From an uncultured Pelagibacteraceae bacterium (GTDB lineage: Bacteria; Pseudomonadota; Alphaproteobacteria; Pelagibacterales; Pelagibacteraceae), in the NCBI GenBank assembly GCA_902614125.1, contig CACMJW010000003.1:1-64000 (forward strand): a stretch of DNA of 64,000 nt. The letters are read 5' to 3'. The notes under the pieces are model-generated. The model worked only from the letters and a program-made list of their open reading frames with translations, ran no database searches and had not been told where the DNA came from. The translations under genes were made by a program, and so were the position numbers. This document shows, piece by piece, positions 21,175 to 29,922 of the stretch (position 1 is its first letter; each line of letters begins with the position of its first letter).

Positions 21175-22743
21175 ATGATTGACAAAATAAATATTGATAA
21201 AACAAATGCATGGCCATTTGTAGAAGCAAAAAAAATCATAAGAGAGAGAAAGAAAAATATAGAGAGTAAGGGAAAAATAACTCTACAAACGGGTTATGGC
21301 CCAAGCGGTTTACCTCATATTGGAACATTCGGTGAAGTTGCAAGAACATCAATGATAGTCAATGCCCTTAATCATTTAACTGACCTTCCTAAAGAGATAA
21401 TTACTTTTTCAGATGACATGGATGGTTTGAGAAAAGTCCCAGAGAATGTACCAAACCAAGAAATTTTAAACGCTAACCTACATAAACCTTTAACAGTTGT
21501 TCCAGATCCTTTCGGCAAATTTAATAGTTTTGGAGAACATAATAATGAAATGTTAAAAGATTTTTTAAATAAGTTTGGGTTTAAATATTCTTTTAAAAGT
21601 TCAACTGAGCTTTATAAATCTGGAAATTTTAATGAAACTCTCAAATTAATATTAAGTAATTATAAAGGCATAATGAATATTATTTTACCAACTTTAGGTA
21701 AAGATAGGCAGCAAACCTATTCACCCTTTTTGCCTATCTGCCCAAAATCAGGAGCTGTTTTAGAAATACCGATCAAGGAAATCGACGAGAACAATTCCAA
21801 GGTTTTGTTTGATAACAATGGAACAGATTTAGAAAAGAGTATTTTAAATGGCGATTGTAAATTACAATGGAAGGTAGACTGGGCTATGAGATGGTATGCA
21901 CTTGATGTTGATTTTGAGATGTATGGAAAAGATCTCATTGAGAGTGCAATCTTATCAACAAAAATTATAAGATTACTTGGTAAACCTAATCCCTCAGGTT
22001 TTGCATATGAATTATTTTTAGATGAAAAAGGAGAGAAAATCTCAAAATCAAAAGGAAATGGAGTTACTATAGACCAATGGCTAGAGTATGCATCTCCTCA
22101 AAGCCTATCACTTTATATGTATCAAAACCCTAAAAGAGCAAAAAAACTTTATAGAGAAGTTGTTCCTAAAGCTATGGATGAATATCTAGAGTTTATAGAA
22201 AAAAGTAAAAATCAAAGTGATCTTGAAAAATTAATGAATCCAGTTTGGCATGTTCATAATGGAACAATTCCAAATGAAAAAATTATAATGTCATTTTCTA
22301 TGTTGCTAAATTTAGTTGAGACAAGCAATGCAGATAACAAAAAACTACTTTGGAAATTTGTAAAAAAATACAAACAAGATATCAAAGAGGATGAGCATCC
22401 AATTTTTGATAACTTAATCAATTATGCAATTAAATATTTTAATGATGTTATAAAAACTAAAAAAGTTTACAAAACACCAAATGAAAATGAAAAAGGCGCG
22501 TTAAATGCATTAATAAAATCACTTGATAATTGTAATGATGATATGGCTCCTGAAGAACTTCAGACAAATATATTTACAGTTGGAAAAGAAAATGGTTACA
22601 AAGAAAACCTAAGAGATTGGTTTAAACTTATTTATGAAGTTGTTTTCGGTGATGAGAATGGACCTAGAATGGGTTTCTTTATAAGTTTTTTTGGAGTGCA
22701 AGAAACTAAACAACTTATCAAAAATAAATTAAATAATGTTTAA
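21175..22743 (+). CDS. lysS: Lysyl-tRNA synthetase, class I
   Basis: Charges tRNA-Lys with the class I fold otherwise typical of archaea and also found in alphaproteobacteria and spirochaetes. The HIGH-type motif is PSGLPHIGTFGE (HIG at 48-50) and the KMSKS-type motif is EKISKSKGNG near residue 288. The 522-residue length fits. No class II LysRS is in this window. It overlaps pyrD by 8 bases. The 85-base gap to trkH contains the short dyad AACTCT-ATA-AGAGTT (21125-21139) of unknown meaning. Confidence 0.93.
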   Translation: MIDKINIDKTNAWPFVEAKKIIRERKKNIESKGKITLQTGYGPSGLPHIGTFGEVARTSMIVNALNHLTDLPKEIITFSDDMDGLRKVPENVPNQEILNANLHKPLTVVPDPFGKFNSFGEHNNEMLKDFLNKFGFKYSFKSSTELYKSGNFNETLKLILSNYKGIMNIILPTLGKDRQQTYSPFLPICPKSGAVLEIPIKEIDENNSKVLFDNNGTDLEKSILNGDCKLQWKVDWAMRWYALDVDFEMYGKDLIESAILSTKIIRLLGKPNPSGFAYELFLDEKGEKISKSKGNGVTIDQWLEYASPQSLSLYMYQNPKRAKKLYREVVPKAMDEYLEFIEKSKNQSDLEKLMNPVWHVHNGTIPNEKIIMSFSMLLNLVETSNADNKKLLWKFVKKYKQDIKEDEHPIFDNLINYAIKYFNDVIKTKKVYKTPNENEKGALNALIKSLDNCNDDMAPEELQTNIFTVGKENGYKENLRDWFKLIYEVVFGDENGPRMGFFISFFGVQETKQLIKNKLNNV

Positions 22744-23776
22744 TAAAATAAGACCTTTAATTTTCAAATTTAGTCCCGAAGTAGCACACTCTTTAGCAAT
22801 TAAAACTCTTAAGTTAAACGCTTTGCCAAAAAAGAAAATTAAAAATAAAACTGTTTTAGAAACATCAATATTAAATAAAATTCTTGAAAACCCAATAGGA
22901 GTTGCAGCAGGTTTTGATAAAAATGCGGAGGTATATAATCCACTATTTAACCTAGGTTTTGGTTTTGTTGAGGTTGGCACTATTACACCTGAGCCACAGT
23001 ATGGAAATCCAAAACCACGAGTATTCAGACTGGAGGAGGATGAGGCTCTAATCAATAGACTAGGATTTAATAATTCAGGTTCAGAGGAAATTTATAAAAG
23101 AATTGAAAGTAATAAACCACACGGTCTATTGGGAGTTAATATAGGCCCAAATAAAACAAGTGATAATAGAATTCAGGATTATGTAAAATGTTTTAGAAAA
23201 TTTATTTCGGTTGCAGATTATATCACAATAAATATTTCTTCTCCTAATACAGAAAATTTAAGAAATTTTCATAATCAAGAGGAAATGAACAATTTATTAT
23301 CTGAAATTCAAAAAGAAAAAAAGAAATTACAATCCAATTTACCTATAGCTGTAAAAATTTCACCAGATATAAATTTTAAATCAATTGATGAAATTTGCGA
23401 TTCATTGGTTAAACACTCTATAGAAATTTTAATCGTATCGAATACCTCCGAAAAAAATAGGGATAATCTTAAAAATATAAATAAACTTGAAAAGGGCGGG
23501 CTTTCAGGAGCCCCAATAGAAAATAAATCGAATGAACTAATTAATTTATTTTTCAACAACCTAAAAAATAAAATTAAAATTATAGGTGTTGGAGGAGTAA
23601 GCACTGGTAAGGGAGCTTACGAAAAAATAATTCGTGGAGCATCTTTAGTTCAACTTTATACTGGCATGGTATATAGAGGACCAGATATAGCTAATAAAAT
23701 AAGTCAGGAATTAATCGAAATACTCACAAAAGATGGCATTAAAAATATTTCAGAGATAGTGGGATCAAAAAATTGA
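22736..23776 (+). CDS. pyrD: Dihydroorotate dehydrogenase (quinone), class 2
   Basis: FMN enzyme of pyrimidine synthesis that passes electrons to the quinone pool at the inner membrane. The N-terminal helix region (FKFSPEVAHSLAIKTLK) marks the membrane-associated class 2. Other motifs are GVAAGFDKNAE near residue 58, NRLGFNNSG, the catalytic-serine loop NISSPNTENLR and GVGGVSTG. It is 346 residues, full length, overlaps lysS and is followed by rpmB with its own promoter. Confidence 0.95.
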   Translation: MFNKIRPLIFKFSPEVAHSLAIKTLKLNALPKKKIKNKTVLETSILNKILENPIGVAAGFDKNAEVYNPLFNLGFGFVEVGTITPEPQYGNPKPRVFRLEEDEALINRLGFNNSGSEEIYKRIESNKPHGLLGVNIGPNKTSDNRIQDYVKCFRKFISVADYITINISSPNTENLRNFHNQEEMNNLLSEIQKEKKKLQSNLPIAVKISPDINFKSIDEICDSLVKHSIEILIVSNTSEKNRDNLKNINKLEKGGLSGAPIENKSNELINLFFNNLKNKIKIIGVGGVSTGKGAYEKIIRGASLVQLYTGMVYRGPDIANKISQELIEILTKDGIKNISEIVGSKN

Positions 23777-23778
23777 TA

Positions 23779-23807
23779 TTGACGGATTAACTCATTAATC
23801 TTATACA
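23779..23807 (+). promoter_or_regulatory. Promoter of rpmB
   Basis: TTGACG (23779-23784), 17-base spacer, TATACA (23802-23807). The expected transcription start falls only about 6 bases before the rpmB ATG at 23820, so the mRNA would have almost no leader. The -35 begins just after the pyrD stop. Confidence 0.6.
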
Positions 23808-23819
23808 AGCATAATTTTT

Positions 23820-24101
23820 ATGACAAAAAAATGTGAACTTACAGGAAAAATGCCTCTTAAAGGTCACAACGTTAGCCATGCTAACAACAAGACTAAAAGA
23901 AGATTTTTACCTAATTTAAAAAAGGTAAAATTTAAAAGTGAATTGTTGAAAAAGTCTATGAAGCTCACTGTTTCTAATGCAGGTGTAAGATCGGTTGATA
24001 AGAAAGGTAGCTTTGATAACTTTTTAAAATCAGCAAAAGCAAGAGATTTATCTCTAAGGCTAAAAAAACTTAAAAAATCATTACTCTCTAAAACTGCTTA
24101 A
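23820..24101 (+). CDS. rpmB: 50S ribosomal protein L28
   Basis: L28, 93 residues, identified by the [23 protein letters not shown] start and the [12 protein letters not shown] segment. It is of the form without zinc-binding cysteine pairs (only one Cys, at residue 5). Its TAA overlaps the next ATG by one base (TAATG), so the downstream transporter is probably translated with it. Confidence 0.97.
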   Translation: MTKKCELTGKMPLKGHNVSHANNKTKRRFLPNLKKVKFKSELLKKSMKLTVSNAGVRSVDKKGSFDNFLKSAKARDLSLRLKKLKKSLLSKTA

Positions 24102-24649
24102 TGAATAAGGTATTTTTAATACTCTCATTATTAATGGGAGTTGTAGTATTAGCATCCAATTATTTAGTTCAGTTTCCAATCAATTATTATGGACTTCAGG
24201 AAATCTTAACATACGGTGCCTTTAGTTATCCAATTGCATTTTTAATTACTGATTTAGCAAATAGATCTTTTGGAAAAATAATTGCTAGAAAAATTGTTTA
24301 TATTGGATTTGTAATTGGAATTTTCTTTACACTTATATTCTCAACAAATTTTGAAGATTTAATATCAATTAGGATAGCAATAGGATCTGGTACTGCTTTT
24401 ATGGTTGCTCAATTATTAGATGTGCAAATTTTTGATAAATTAAGACAAAAAAAATGGTTTATAGCACCTTTAGCCTCATCCTTCGTAGGCTCAATAGTAG
24501 ATACATTCCTATTCTTTTCTATATCTTTTTATGGAACAGGTGTTCCATGGGTGACTCTCTCCTTAGGAGATTTAGCAGTTAAAATTCTAGTTGCTTTAAT
24601 AATGTTAGTACCTTTTAGGATGATGTTAGGTATTTTAAAGCCAGCTTAA
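24101..24649 (+). CDS. VUT-family queuosine precursor transporter (YhhQ-like)
   Basis: A 182-residue membrane protein with about six hydrophobic helices. The segments GAFSYPIAFLITDLANRSFG and APLASSFVGSIVDTFLFFSISF are typical of the COG1738/VUT family, in which E. coli YhhQ imports 7-cyano-7-deazaguanine for queuosine. Substrate assignment is by family only. It is coupled to rpmB by a one-base overlap, and its stop codon directly abuts that of the convergent agmatinase-family gene. Confidence 0.85.
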   Translation: MNKVFLILSLLMGVVVLASNYLVQFPINYYGLQEILTYGAFSYPIAFLITDLANRSFGKIIARKIVYIGFVIGIFFTLIFSTNFEDLISIRIAIGSGTAFMVAQLLDVQIFDKLRQKKWFIAPLASSFVGSIVDTFLFFSISFYGTGVPWVTLSLGDLAVKILVALIMLVPFRMMLGILKPA

Positions 24650-25537
24650 TTAGAAATGAAATTTATAAGCTAAAATTTTATAAGCCAACTTTGCAACTAA
24701 AAAATTATAAGAATTAAATCCTTTTATTGGAGAAAGTTCATTAATATCTGCACCCACTATGTTTGAATTTTTAGCCGCAATCTTAATAATTTCTAATGAT
24801 TCATTCCAGAATAGTCCACCTGGTTCTGGAGTACCAGTAGCTGGCATAATACTACTATCGAAGCCATCTACATCAAAAGTTAGATAAACCGTTTTATTTT
24901 TAATCATTTTTTTAAAAGTATTAAAATTCCATTTTTTTTTATCTTTTGCCCAAAAAATATTTATTCTTTTTGAATTCTTTTTTAAGAAGGGTATTTCACC
25001 CTTTGATATATTTCTAATACCAAAAGATATTAAGGAAACATTTTTGTAATCTAAGCATCTCCTTATTGCAGAGGCATGAGAATATTTTTCACCAAGGTAA
25101 CTTTCTCTTAAGTCTGCATGTGCATCAAAATGTAAAAGACAAATATTCTTGAACTTTTTTGTAAATGGAATTATGCAGCCTGGAGTAATTGAGTGTTCAC
25201 CTCCAAGGACAAGAGGAAATTTTTTCTTATTTAAAATATTTTCATTTATTAAAGAAATTTTTTTTAAAGCCTTATTAATATTTTTGTCAATTTTAAATGG
25301 TTTTAAAGTTTTGATTCCAATTTTCTTATGAGGCTCATAATTTAGCTCTTCATCGTATAACTCAACTTGATGTGAAGCTTTTATAATTTCTTTTGGTCCA
25401 TTTTTTGTTCCACCACCATAACTAACTGTTTTTTCAAGACCAAAAGGTACAACAACTACCTTCTCTTTAAATTTTGTTTTATTATCAATACCAAGGAAAC
25501 CGTCCTTATTTTGTAAAAATTCTAATTCTTTAATCAT
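24650..25537 (-). CDS. speB: Agmatinase/ureohydrolase family protein
   Basis: Binuclear manganese ureohydrolase of 295 residues. Metal-ligand motifs are GGEHSITPG, FDAHADLRE and FDVDGFDSS, with a PATGTPEPGGL loop. The family includes agmatinase, arginase and other guanidino hydrolases. It is the last gene of a four-gene minus-strand cluster with an ornithine-type decarboxylase and a deoxyhypusine-synthase-like enzyme, which favours a role in making putrescine; the exact substrate is inferred. Confidence 0.85.
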   Translation of the reverse strand: MIKELEFLQNKDGFLGIDNKTKFKEKVVVVPFGLEKTVSYGGGTKNGPKEIIKASHQVELYDEELNYEPHKKIGIKTLKPFKIDKNINKALKKISLINENILNKKKFPLVLGGEHSITPGCIIPFTKKFKNICLLHFDAHADLRESYLGEKYSHASAIRRCLDYKNVSLISFGIRNISKGEIPFLKKNSKRINIFWAKDKKKWNFNTFKKMIKNKTVYLTFDVDGFDSSIMPATGTPEPGGLFWNESLEIIKIAAKNSNIVGADINELSPIKGFNSYNFLVAKLAYKILAYKFHF

Positions 25538-25547
25538 TCTCTTCTAA

Positions 25548-26330
25548 TTAAATCTCTATTTTTCCTCTTAAAAAAGTAATCGCATCTCCTCCAATTGTAA
25601 CCCTATCACCATTATAAGTACAATAAAGTTTACCACCCCTTTTTGAGATTTGATGGGCGGTCATTTCTTTTTTTTTTAAGCTTTTAAACCAGTAAGGAAT
25701 GAGTTCGCAATGGGCTGAACCAGTCACTGGATCTTCTGGAATACCTAACTTAGGTGCAAAAACTCTTGATACGAAATCTACTTCATTTCCTGGTGCTGTT
25801 ACTATTGTTATCGGATATTCTAGTTTGTTCAACTTATCAAAGCTTGGAGAAATATTAATTATATCTTCTTCACAATCATAGACAGCAATCGCATCTCTAT
25901 GTTTATAAAGTTCTTTGGGTTTTTTACCAAGAGCGTTAGAAATATCATCCATATTTTTTTCAATACTAGGTTTCCTAGAGGGAAAGTCCATAAAGTATAA
26001 ATTATCTTTATGTGTCACGGTCAATGTATCTTGAATTTTTGTTTTAAATACTATTTTTTCTAAATTTATATCTAACTCTTTTAAAATTACATGTGCAGTA
26101 GCAAGTGTTGGATGACCAGCTAAGTCTAATTCAGTCAAAGGCGTAAACCAACGTATATCAAATTCATTTTTATTTTTTACAAAAAAAGCTGTTTCAGAGA
26201 GATTATTTTCTTGAGCAATTTTTTGCATTAAATTATCACTTATCCATTCTTGCAAAGGACATACTGCTGCCGGATTGCCTCCAAATACTTTAGATGTAAA
26301 AGCATCAACTTGATAGATTGGTATAATCAT
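25548..26330 (-). CDS. PhzF family isomerase-like protein
   Basis: A 260-residue protein with the diaminopimelate-epimerase-like fold of PhzF. Family marks are QVDAFTSKVFGGNPAAVC at the start, ENNLSETAFF with the catalytic-type Glu, the DLAGHPTLATAH segment and GIPEDPVTGSAHCEL. Most bacterial members have no known substrate. It lies inside the polyamine cluster, 10 bases before the agmatinase gene, but no specific role there can be stated. Confidence 0.88.
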   Translation of the reverse strand: MIIPIYQVDAFTSKVFGGNPAAVCPLQEWISDNLMQKIAQENNLSETAFFVKNKNEFDIRWFTPLTELDLAGHPTLATAHVILKELDINLEKIVFKTKIQDTLTVTHKDNLYFMDFPSRKPSIEKNMDDISNALGKKPKELYKHRDAIAVYDCEEDIINISPSFDKLNKLEYPITIVTAPGNEVDFVSRVFAPKLGIPEDPVTGSAHCELIPYWFKSLKKKEMTAHQISKRGGKLYCTYNGDRVTIGGDAITFLRGKIEI

Positions 26331-26352
26331 CCTTTAATTATATGATATTAAA

Positions 26353-27393
26353 TTAAAATATTTTTGAGAAATTTTTTCTCTCTCTATTTTTCCACTCACC
26401 TTTATGGAAAGCATCACTTGCAATTAACGGTAAAACAGTTGTTGCTTCAGCAAAAACCATTTGTTCTTTTGTTACGTCAACTTTACCCCATGAACTTGCC
26501 TCTTTTAAAGTTGAACTGCTACAAGCACCATCTCTAGAGTCTGCAACTGTAATTTGCACAGCATATTTATGCATAGCTACATTTTTACCAAGCAGTTCAG
26601 CACATATGACCGTATCTTGAATAAAATTTTTTGGAACACCTCCACCAATCATAAATAAACCAGAACCTTCAGATCTAATTTTTATTTCTGTCAATTCTCT
26701 AAACTCTCGTATTGCATCAATGGTTATGTGATTTTTTGGATTTCTTTCTTGATGCATTACCAATCCAAAACCAGCGCTGGAATCTGTAAAAGCAGGGCAA
26801 AAAATTGGTACATTATTGTCGTAAGCCATTTCTATTAACGACCCCTTTTTTTTAGAATTTGTTTTAAGATATTTTCCAATTTCCTGAATAAATTCTCTTG
26901 AAGTGTAACTACGAGGCTCTAACGTATCTGCAATTTCTCCGATAATTCTATCACACATTTGAAGTTGATCTTCATCTATGTAGGTATCGTATATTCTATC
27001 AATATAATTTTCTCTAAGCTCCGTATCATCCTGAATTTGAGAACCTTGATAATGTTTAAAGCCCAAAGCCTCAAAAAAATCCATGTCAATTATAGAAGCT
27101 CCAGTTGCAACTATTGCATCCACCATATTATATTTAACTAAATCTCTATACACATGCATACATCCTGCTGCAGAGGTAGATCCAGCTAATGTTAAAAAAA
27201 TTGTACAATTTTTATCTTTCAGCATTTCATTATAAATATCTGCTGCATTGGCAGTTTCTCTTGATACAAATGACATTTTTGACATCGAGGATATAATTTC
27301 TCTTGCATCAAACTTTGTGATGTCAATGTGCTCAACCTCCTTGCTCAAGAGATCTTTTTTTCTATTATGTGATAAGTTTTTATTTTCTGACAT
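26353..27393 (-). CDS. Deoxyhypusine synthase-like protein
   Basis: A 346-residue protein of the deoxyhypusine synthase family. The active-site lysine region EASSWGKVDV is kept (Lys304), as are GGGVPKNF and the NAD-binding style segments (TLAGSTSAAG, VATGASIIDMDF). Bacteria lack the eIF5A substrate, so this enzyme more likely transfers an aminobutyl group from spermidine or putrescine to a small amine, giving homospermidine or a related polyamine; that is inference. Its ATG shares one base with the end of the decarboxylase gene, so the two are translationally coupled. Confidence 0.88.
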   Translation of the reverse strand: MSENKNLSHNRKKDLLSKEVEHIDITKFDAREIISSMSKMSFVSRETANAADIYNEMLKDKNCTIFLTLAGSTSAAGCMHVYRDLVKYNMVDAIVATGASIIDMDFFEALGFKHYQGSQIQDDTELRENYIDRIYDTYIDEDQLQMCDRIIGEIADTLEPRSYTSREFIQEIGKYLKTNSKKKGSLIEMAYDNNVPIFCPAFTDSSAGFGLVMHQERNPKNHITIDAIREFRELTEIKIRSEGSGLFMIGGGVPKNFIQDTVICAELLGKNVAMHKYAVQITVADSRDGACSSSTLKEASSWGKVDVTKEQMVFAEATTVLPLIASDAFHKGEWKNRERKNFSKIF

Positions 27394-28571
27394 TATGCAA
27401 CAAGAAACTCTTTCATAGTTTCTTTGTTATACATTGTCATAATTGGATCATCTTCTACTTCAAATATCTGATCAGAGTAAAAACCATTAAATTGAGTTCT
27501 AAATGTTAAACCATATGCTCCGAGTTGACCTAACTCGATATAATCATTTTCCTTAATATTGTTTGGCAATATGAAAGGACCTTTCATATAATCCATACTA
27601 TCGCATGTTGGACCATAAAAATCAAAAGAAGTTAACTTTTTTGATATTACTCTTCCATTTTTAATTACTCTAGATGGATAAACAATATTAGGTGTTCCTG
27701 CATCAAATAAAGTTCCATACGTTCCATCATTGATATACAGTTTTTGTTTCTTTCTTAAGTTTACTCTTACAACTGTAGATCCACTTTCTGCAACAAGCGA
27801 TCTACCAGGTTCACAAATTATTTCTGGAAGTTTTTGAAGTTTTAAATTTTTTAACCCTTTACTTATTTCGTCAAAATAAGATTGCATTGACTGCGGTACA
27901 AGATCTGGATAAATTGTTGGAAATCCACCGCCAACGTTTATTATATCGGGAACAATCTTTGTTCTTTTAATTATATTTCCTATTTCTGAAATTCCTTTCG
28001 CATACGAAATTGGATGCATGCATTGAGAGCCTACATGGAAACTTAAACCAAGTTTGTAAGCATATTGTTTACCAAGCCTTAAAAGACCTGCTGCTTCTGA
28101 TGTTATAGCTCCAAACTTTTTGGATAAATCAATTTCAGCATGTTCATTTGAAACAGAAACTCTTACAAATAATCTTAAGTCTTTCGCGTGATTTGTGCTT
28201 TCAATAATTTTAATTAATTCATCTTTTGTATCTAGTGCAAAAGTTTTTATATTGTACTTAAAATATGCTTCCTTTATATCTTCTCTGCTTTTTACAGTAT
28301 GCATGTAAGAACATTCAACTTCAGGATTTAAATTTTTTATTGTTTCGATCTCTTTAATTGATGCAACATCGTAGTGCTTTATTCCGCTATCTAATAATGT
28401 TTGTAAAACAACTGGATGTGGATTTGTTTTAACAGCGTAAAGGATTTTACCCGGAAATTTATTTTGAAAGAATCTGGAAGCTAACCTTATAGAATTTCTT
28501 CTTATACAATATACCGGTTCTGTTGGTTTCAGTTGATTTACAAGTATGTCAACTGACTTAAATTTTTGCAT
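27393..28571 (-). CDS. Ornithine/lysine-type decarboxylase (PLP, alanine racemase fold)
   Basis: Group IV decarboxylase of 392 residues. The PLP lysine is Lys48 in LYAVKTNPH. Further motifs are FHVGSQC, NVGGGFPT, ICEPGRSLVAESG and the active-site cysteine in YGPTCDSMDYM near residue 330. The CDSMD form fits ornithine decarboxylase or a bifunctional lysine/ornithine enzyme, not diaminopimelate decarboxylase. It is the first gene of the polyamine cluster. A GGAG Shine-Dalgarno precedes the ATG, and an unusual hairpin with a U-tract lies in the leader. Confidence 0.9.
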   Translation of the reverse strand: MQKFKSVDILVNQLKPTEPVYCIRRNSIRLASRFFQNKFPGKILYAVKTNPHPVVLQTLLDSGIKHYDVASIKEIETIKNLNPEVECSYMHTVKSREDIKEAYFKYNIKTFALDTKDELIKIIESTNHAKDLRLFVRVSVSNEHAEIDLSKKFGAITSEAAGLLRLGKQYAYKLGLSFHVGSQCMHPISYAKGISEIGNIIKRTKIVPDIINVGGGFPTIYPDLVPQSMQSYFDEISKGLKNLKLQKLPEIICEPGRSLVAESGSTVVRVNLRKKQKLYINDGTYGTLFDAGTPNIVYPSRVIKNGRVISKKLTSFDFYGPTCDSMDYMKGPFILPNNIKENDYIELGQLGAYGLTFRTQFNGFYSDQIFEVEDDPIMTMYNKETMKEFLVA

Positions 28572-28593
28572 TTAAAGCTCCAAAAAAAAATTT

Positions 28594-28628
28594 AACAAAA
28601 AAAACTCGCATAACTGCTATGCAAGTTT
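28594..28628 (-). terminator. Intrinsic-terminator-like hairpin in the leader of the decarboxylase gene
   Basis: Read on the minus strand, an 11-bp stem (28618-28628 with 28602-28612, loop of five) is followed by a U-rich tract. The one imperfect pair is G-U on the minus strand but C-A on the plus strand, which points to a minus-strand RNA. No minus-strand gene ends here, so it would act as a leader attenuator of the polyamine operon rather than as an end-of-gene terminator. Its 3' edge is about 25 bases before the decarboxylase ATG. Confidence 0.55.
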
Positions 28629-28657
28629 ATATAAAACGAGCATTTATGCAATAAATG
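28626..28657 (-). promoter_or_regulatory. Candidate promoter and operator dyad of the polyamine operon
   Basis: On the minus strand TTATTG (28649-28654) and TATAAA (28626-28631) are spaced by 17 bases, placing the transcript start inside or at the edge of the hairpin. A perfect 7-bp dyad with a 3-base centre (CATTTAT-GCA-ATAAATG, 28641-28657) covers the -35 region and could bind a regulator. Both are sequence inferences. Confidence 0.35.
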
Positions 28658-28717
28658 AGCCAATGTAAAGTAAAAATATATACTTGAAATAATTTAGAAT
28701 GTTTCCATATAAGGCTC

Positions 28718-29281
28718 ATGCCTGAAGCTGAAATAGTAAAAAAAATAACAGAATTTAAGGATAAATCTCTATTAATTGTAGACGATGATAACCCATTCAG
28801 AGAAAGACTTGCAAGAGCAATGGAGAAGAAAGGTTTCTCCGTTTCACAAGCTGAAGGTGTAAAAATTGGTATAGAGTCTGTAAAATCCAAAAAGCCAGCT
28901 TTTGCAGTTGTAGATTTAAGATTAAATGATGGAAATGGACTTGAAGTTGTAAAAGAAATTCAAAAAAATAATTCTGAGAGTAGAATAGTGATGCTAACTG
29001 GATACGGCAATATTCCAACTGCAGTTGCAGCTATTAAAGAAGGTGCAATTGATTATCTTGCAAAACCAGCCGATGCAGATGATGTTGAAAAAGCATTGCT
29101 TGCAGATCCTAACAAAAAAGCAGCTCCACCAGAAAATCCAATGTCAGCAGATAGAGTAAAATGGGAACATATCCACCGAGTTTTCGAGCTTTGTAATAGA
29201 AATGTTTCTGAAACTGCAAGAAGATTGAAAATGCATAGAAGAACTCTACAAAGAATTCTCTCTAAAAGATCACCTAGATAA
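28718..29281 (+). CDS. regA: Redox-type response regulator RegA/ActR/PrrA
   Basis: A 187-residue two-component regulator. The receiver domain has the acidic pocket VDDD at 21-24, phospho-acceptor Asp66 in VVDLRLNDGNGL, and the switch residues LTGYG and AKPAD. The C-terminal Fis-like helix-turn-helix NVSETARRLKMHRRTLQRIL is almost invariant in the RegA family, which adjusts respiration, carbon and nitrogen genes to redox state. The sensor RegB and SenC are not adjacent, unlike in many relatives. The gene is divergent from the polyamine operon and its 3' end overlaps bioY by 8 bases. Confidence 0.95.
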   Translation: MPEAEIVKKITEFKDKSLLIVDDDNPFRERLARAMEKKGFSVSQAEGVKIGIESVKSKKPAFAVVDLRLNDGNGLEVVKEIQKNNSESRIVMLTGYGNIPTAVAAIKEGAIDYLAKPADADDVEKALLADPNKKAAPPENPMSADRVKWEHIHRVFELCNRNVSETARRLKMHRRTLQRILSKRSPR

Positions 29282-29840
29282 ACTTTCTAAAATTTTTCAC
29301 TTTATTAACAATCAAAGTAAGCAGAAGTATTTTAAGTATTTCCGCATAAACAAATGGCAATAAGCCTAATTTAAATATCGGTTTATCCCATCCAATAAGG
29401 GTGCCAAGCCACAATAAACCAAATAGATAAATAATTGAAATTGAAAATAAAATTTTAAAAAAATTAAAAAAATAGCTTTTGTTATATTTCAAATATCCAG
29501 CGATAACTGCAGCAAAAATAAATCCAATTAGATAGCCCATTGTTGGACCCATAAAATACGATAGACCAACTCCCTTCTCAGGAGAATTAGAGAATACAGG
29601 CAATCCAGAAATTCCCTCAATTAAATATAAACAAACTGCAGCAGCACCAGCTTTATATCCAAATGTTATCCCTAACAATATTACGACAAAAGTCTGCATT
29701 GTCATTGGAACAGGATAAAACGGGATTTTAATTTTTGCTGATATAGTTAATAATATTGATCCAGCAAAAGCAATTACGATGTATTTAAGTATTTTGTTAC
29801 TGTAAATATTTTTAGCTATTTCCATTCTTAATTGATACAA
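29274..29840 (-). CDS. bioY: Biotin transporter BioY
   Basis: S-component membrane protein of 188 residues with about six helices. The family marks are KIPFYPVPMTMQTFVVILLG and YLIEGISGLPVF, then the GPTMGYLIGFIFAA segment. Partner genes bioM and bioN are absent here, so it may work alone or with a shared energising module. It suggests dependence on external biotin. It converges on regA with an 8-base overlap and diverges from polA. Confidence 0.92.
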   Translation of the reverse strand: MYQLRMEIAKNIYSNKILKYIVIAFAGSILLTISAKIKIPFYPVPMTMQTFVVILLGITFGYKAGAAAVCLYLIEGISGLPVFSNSPEKGVGLSYFMGPTMGYLIGFIFAAVIAGYLKYNKSYFFNFFKILFSISIIYLFGLLWLGTLIGWDKPIFKLGLLPFVYAEILKILLLTLIVNKVKNFRKFI

Positions 29841-29922
29841 TTATAATAACAATAAATCTACACTTTTGTTAACAAGTTATTTTTAAATTATTAACTTATA
29901 TTAATTTAAGCTAAAATATCAA

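Noticed and set aside
29866-29875. TTGTTAACAA palindrome between bioY and polA as a BirA operator
   Set aside because: It matches only one half-site of the BirA consensus and no second half at the right spacing is visible; alphaproteobacteria often use BioR instead, and no clear BioR site was seen.
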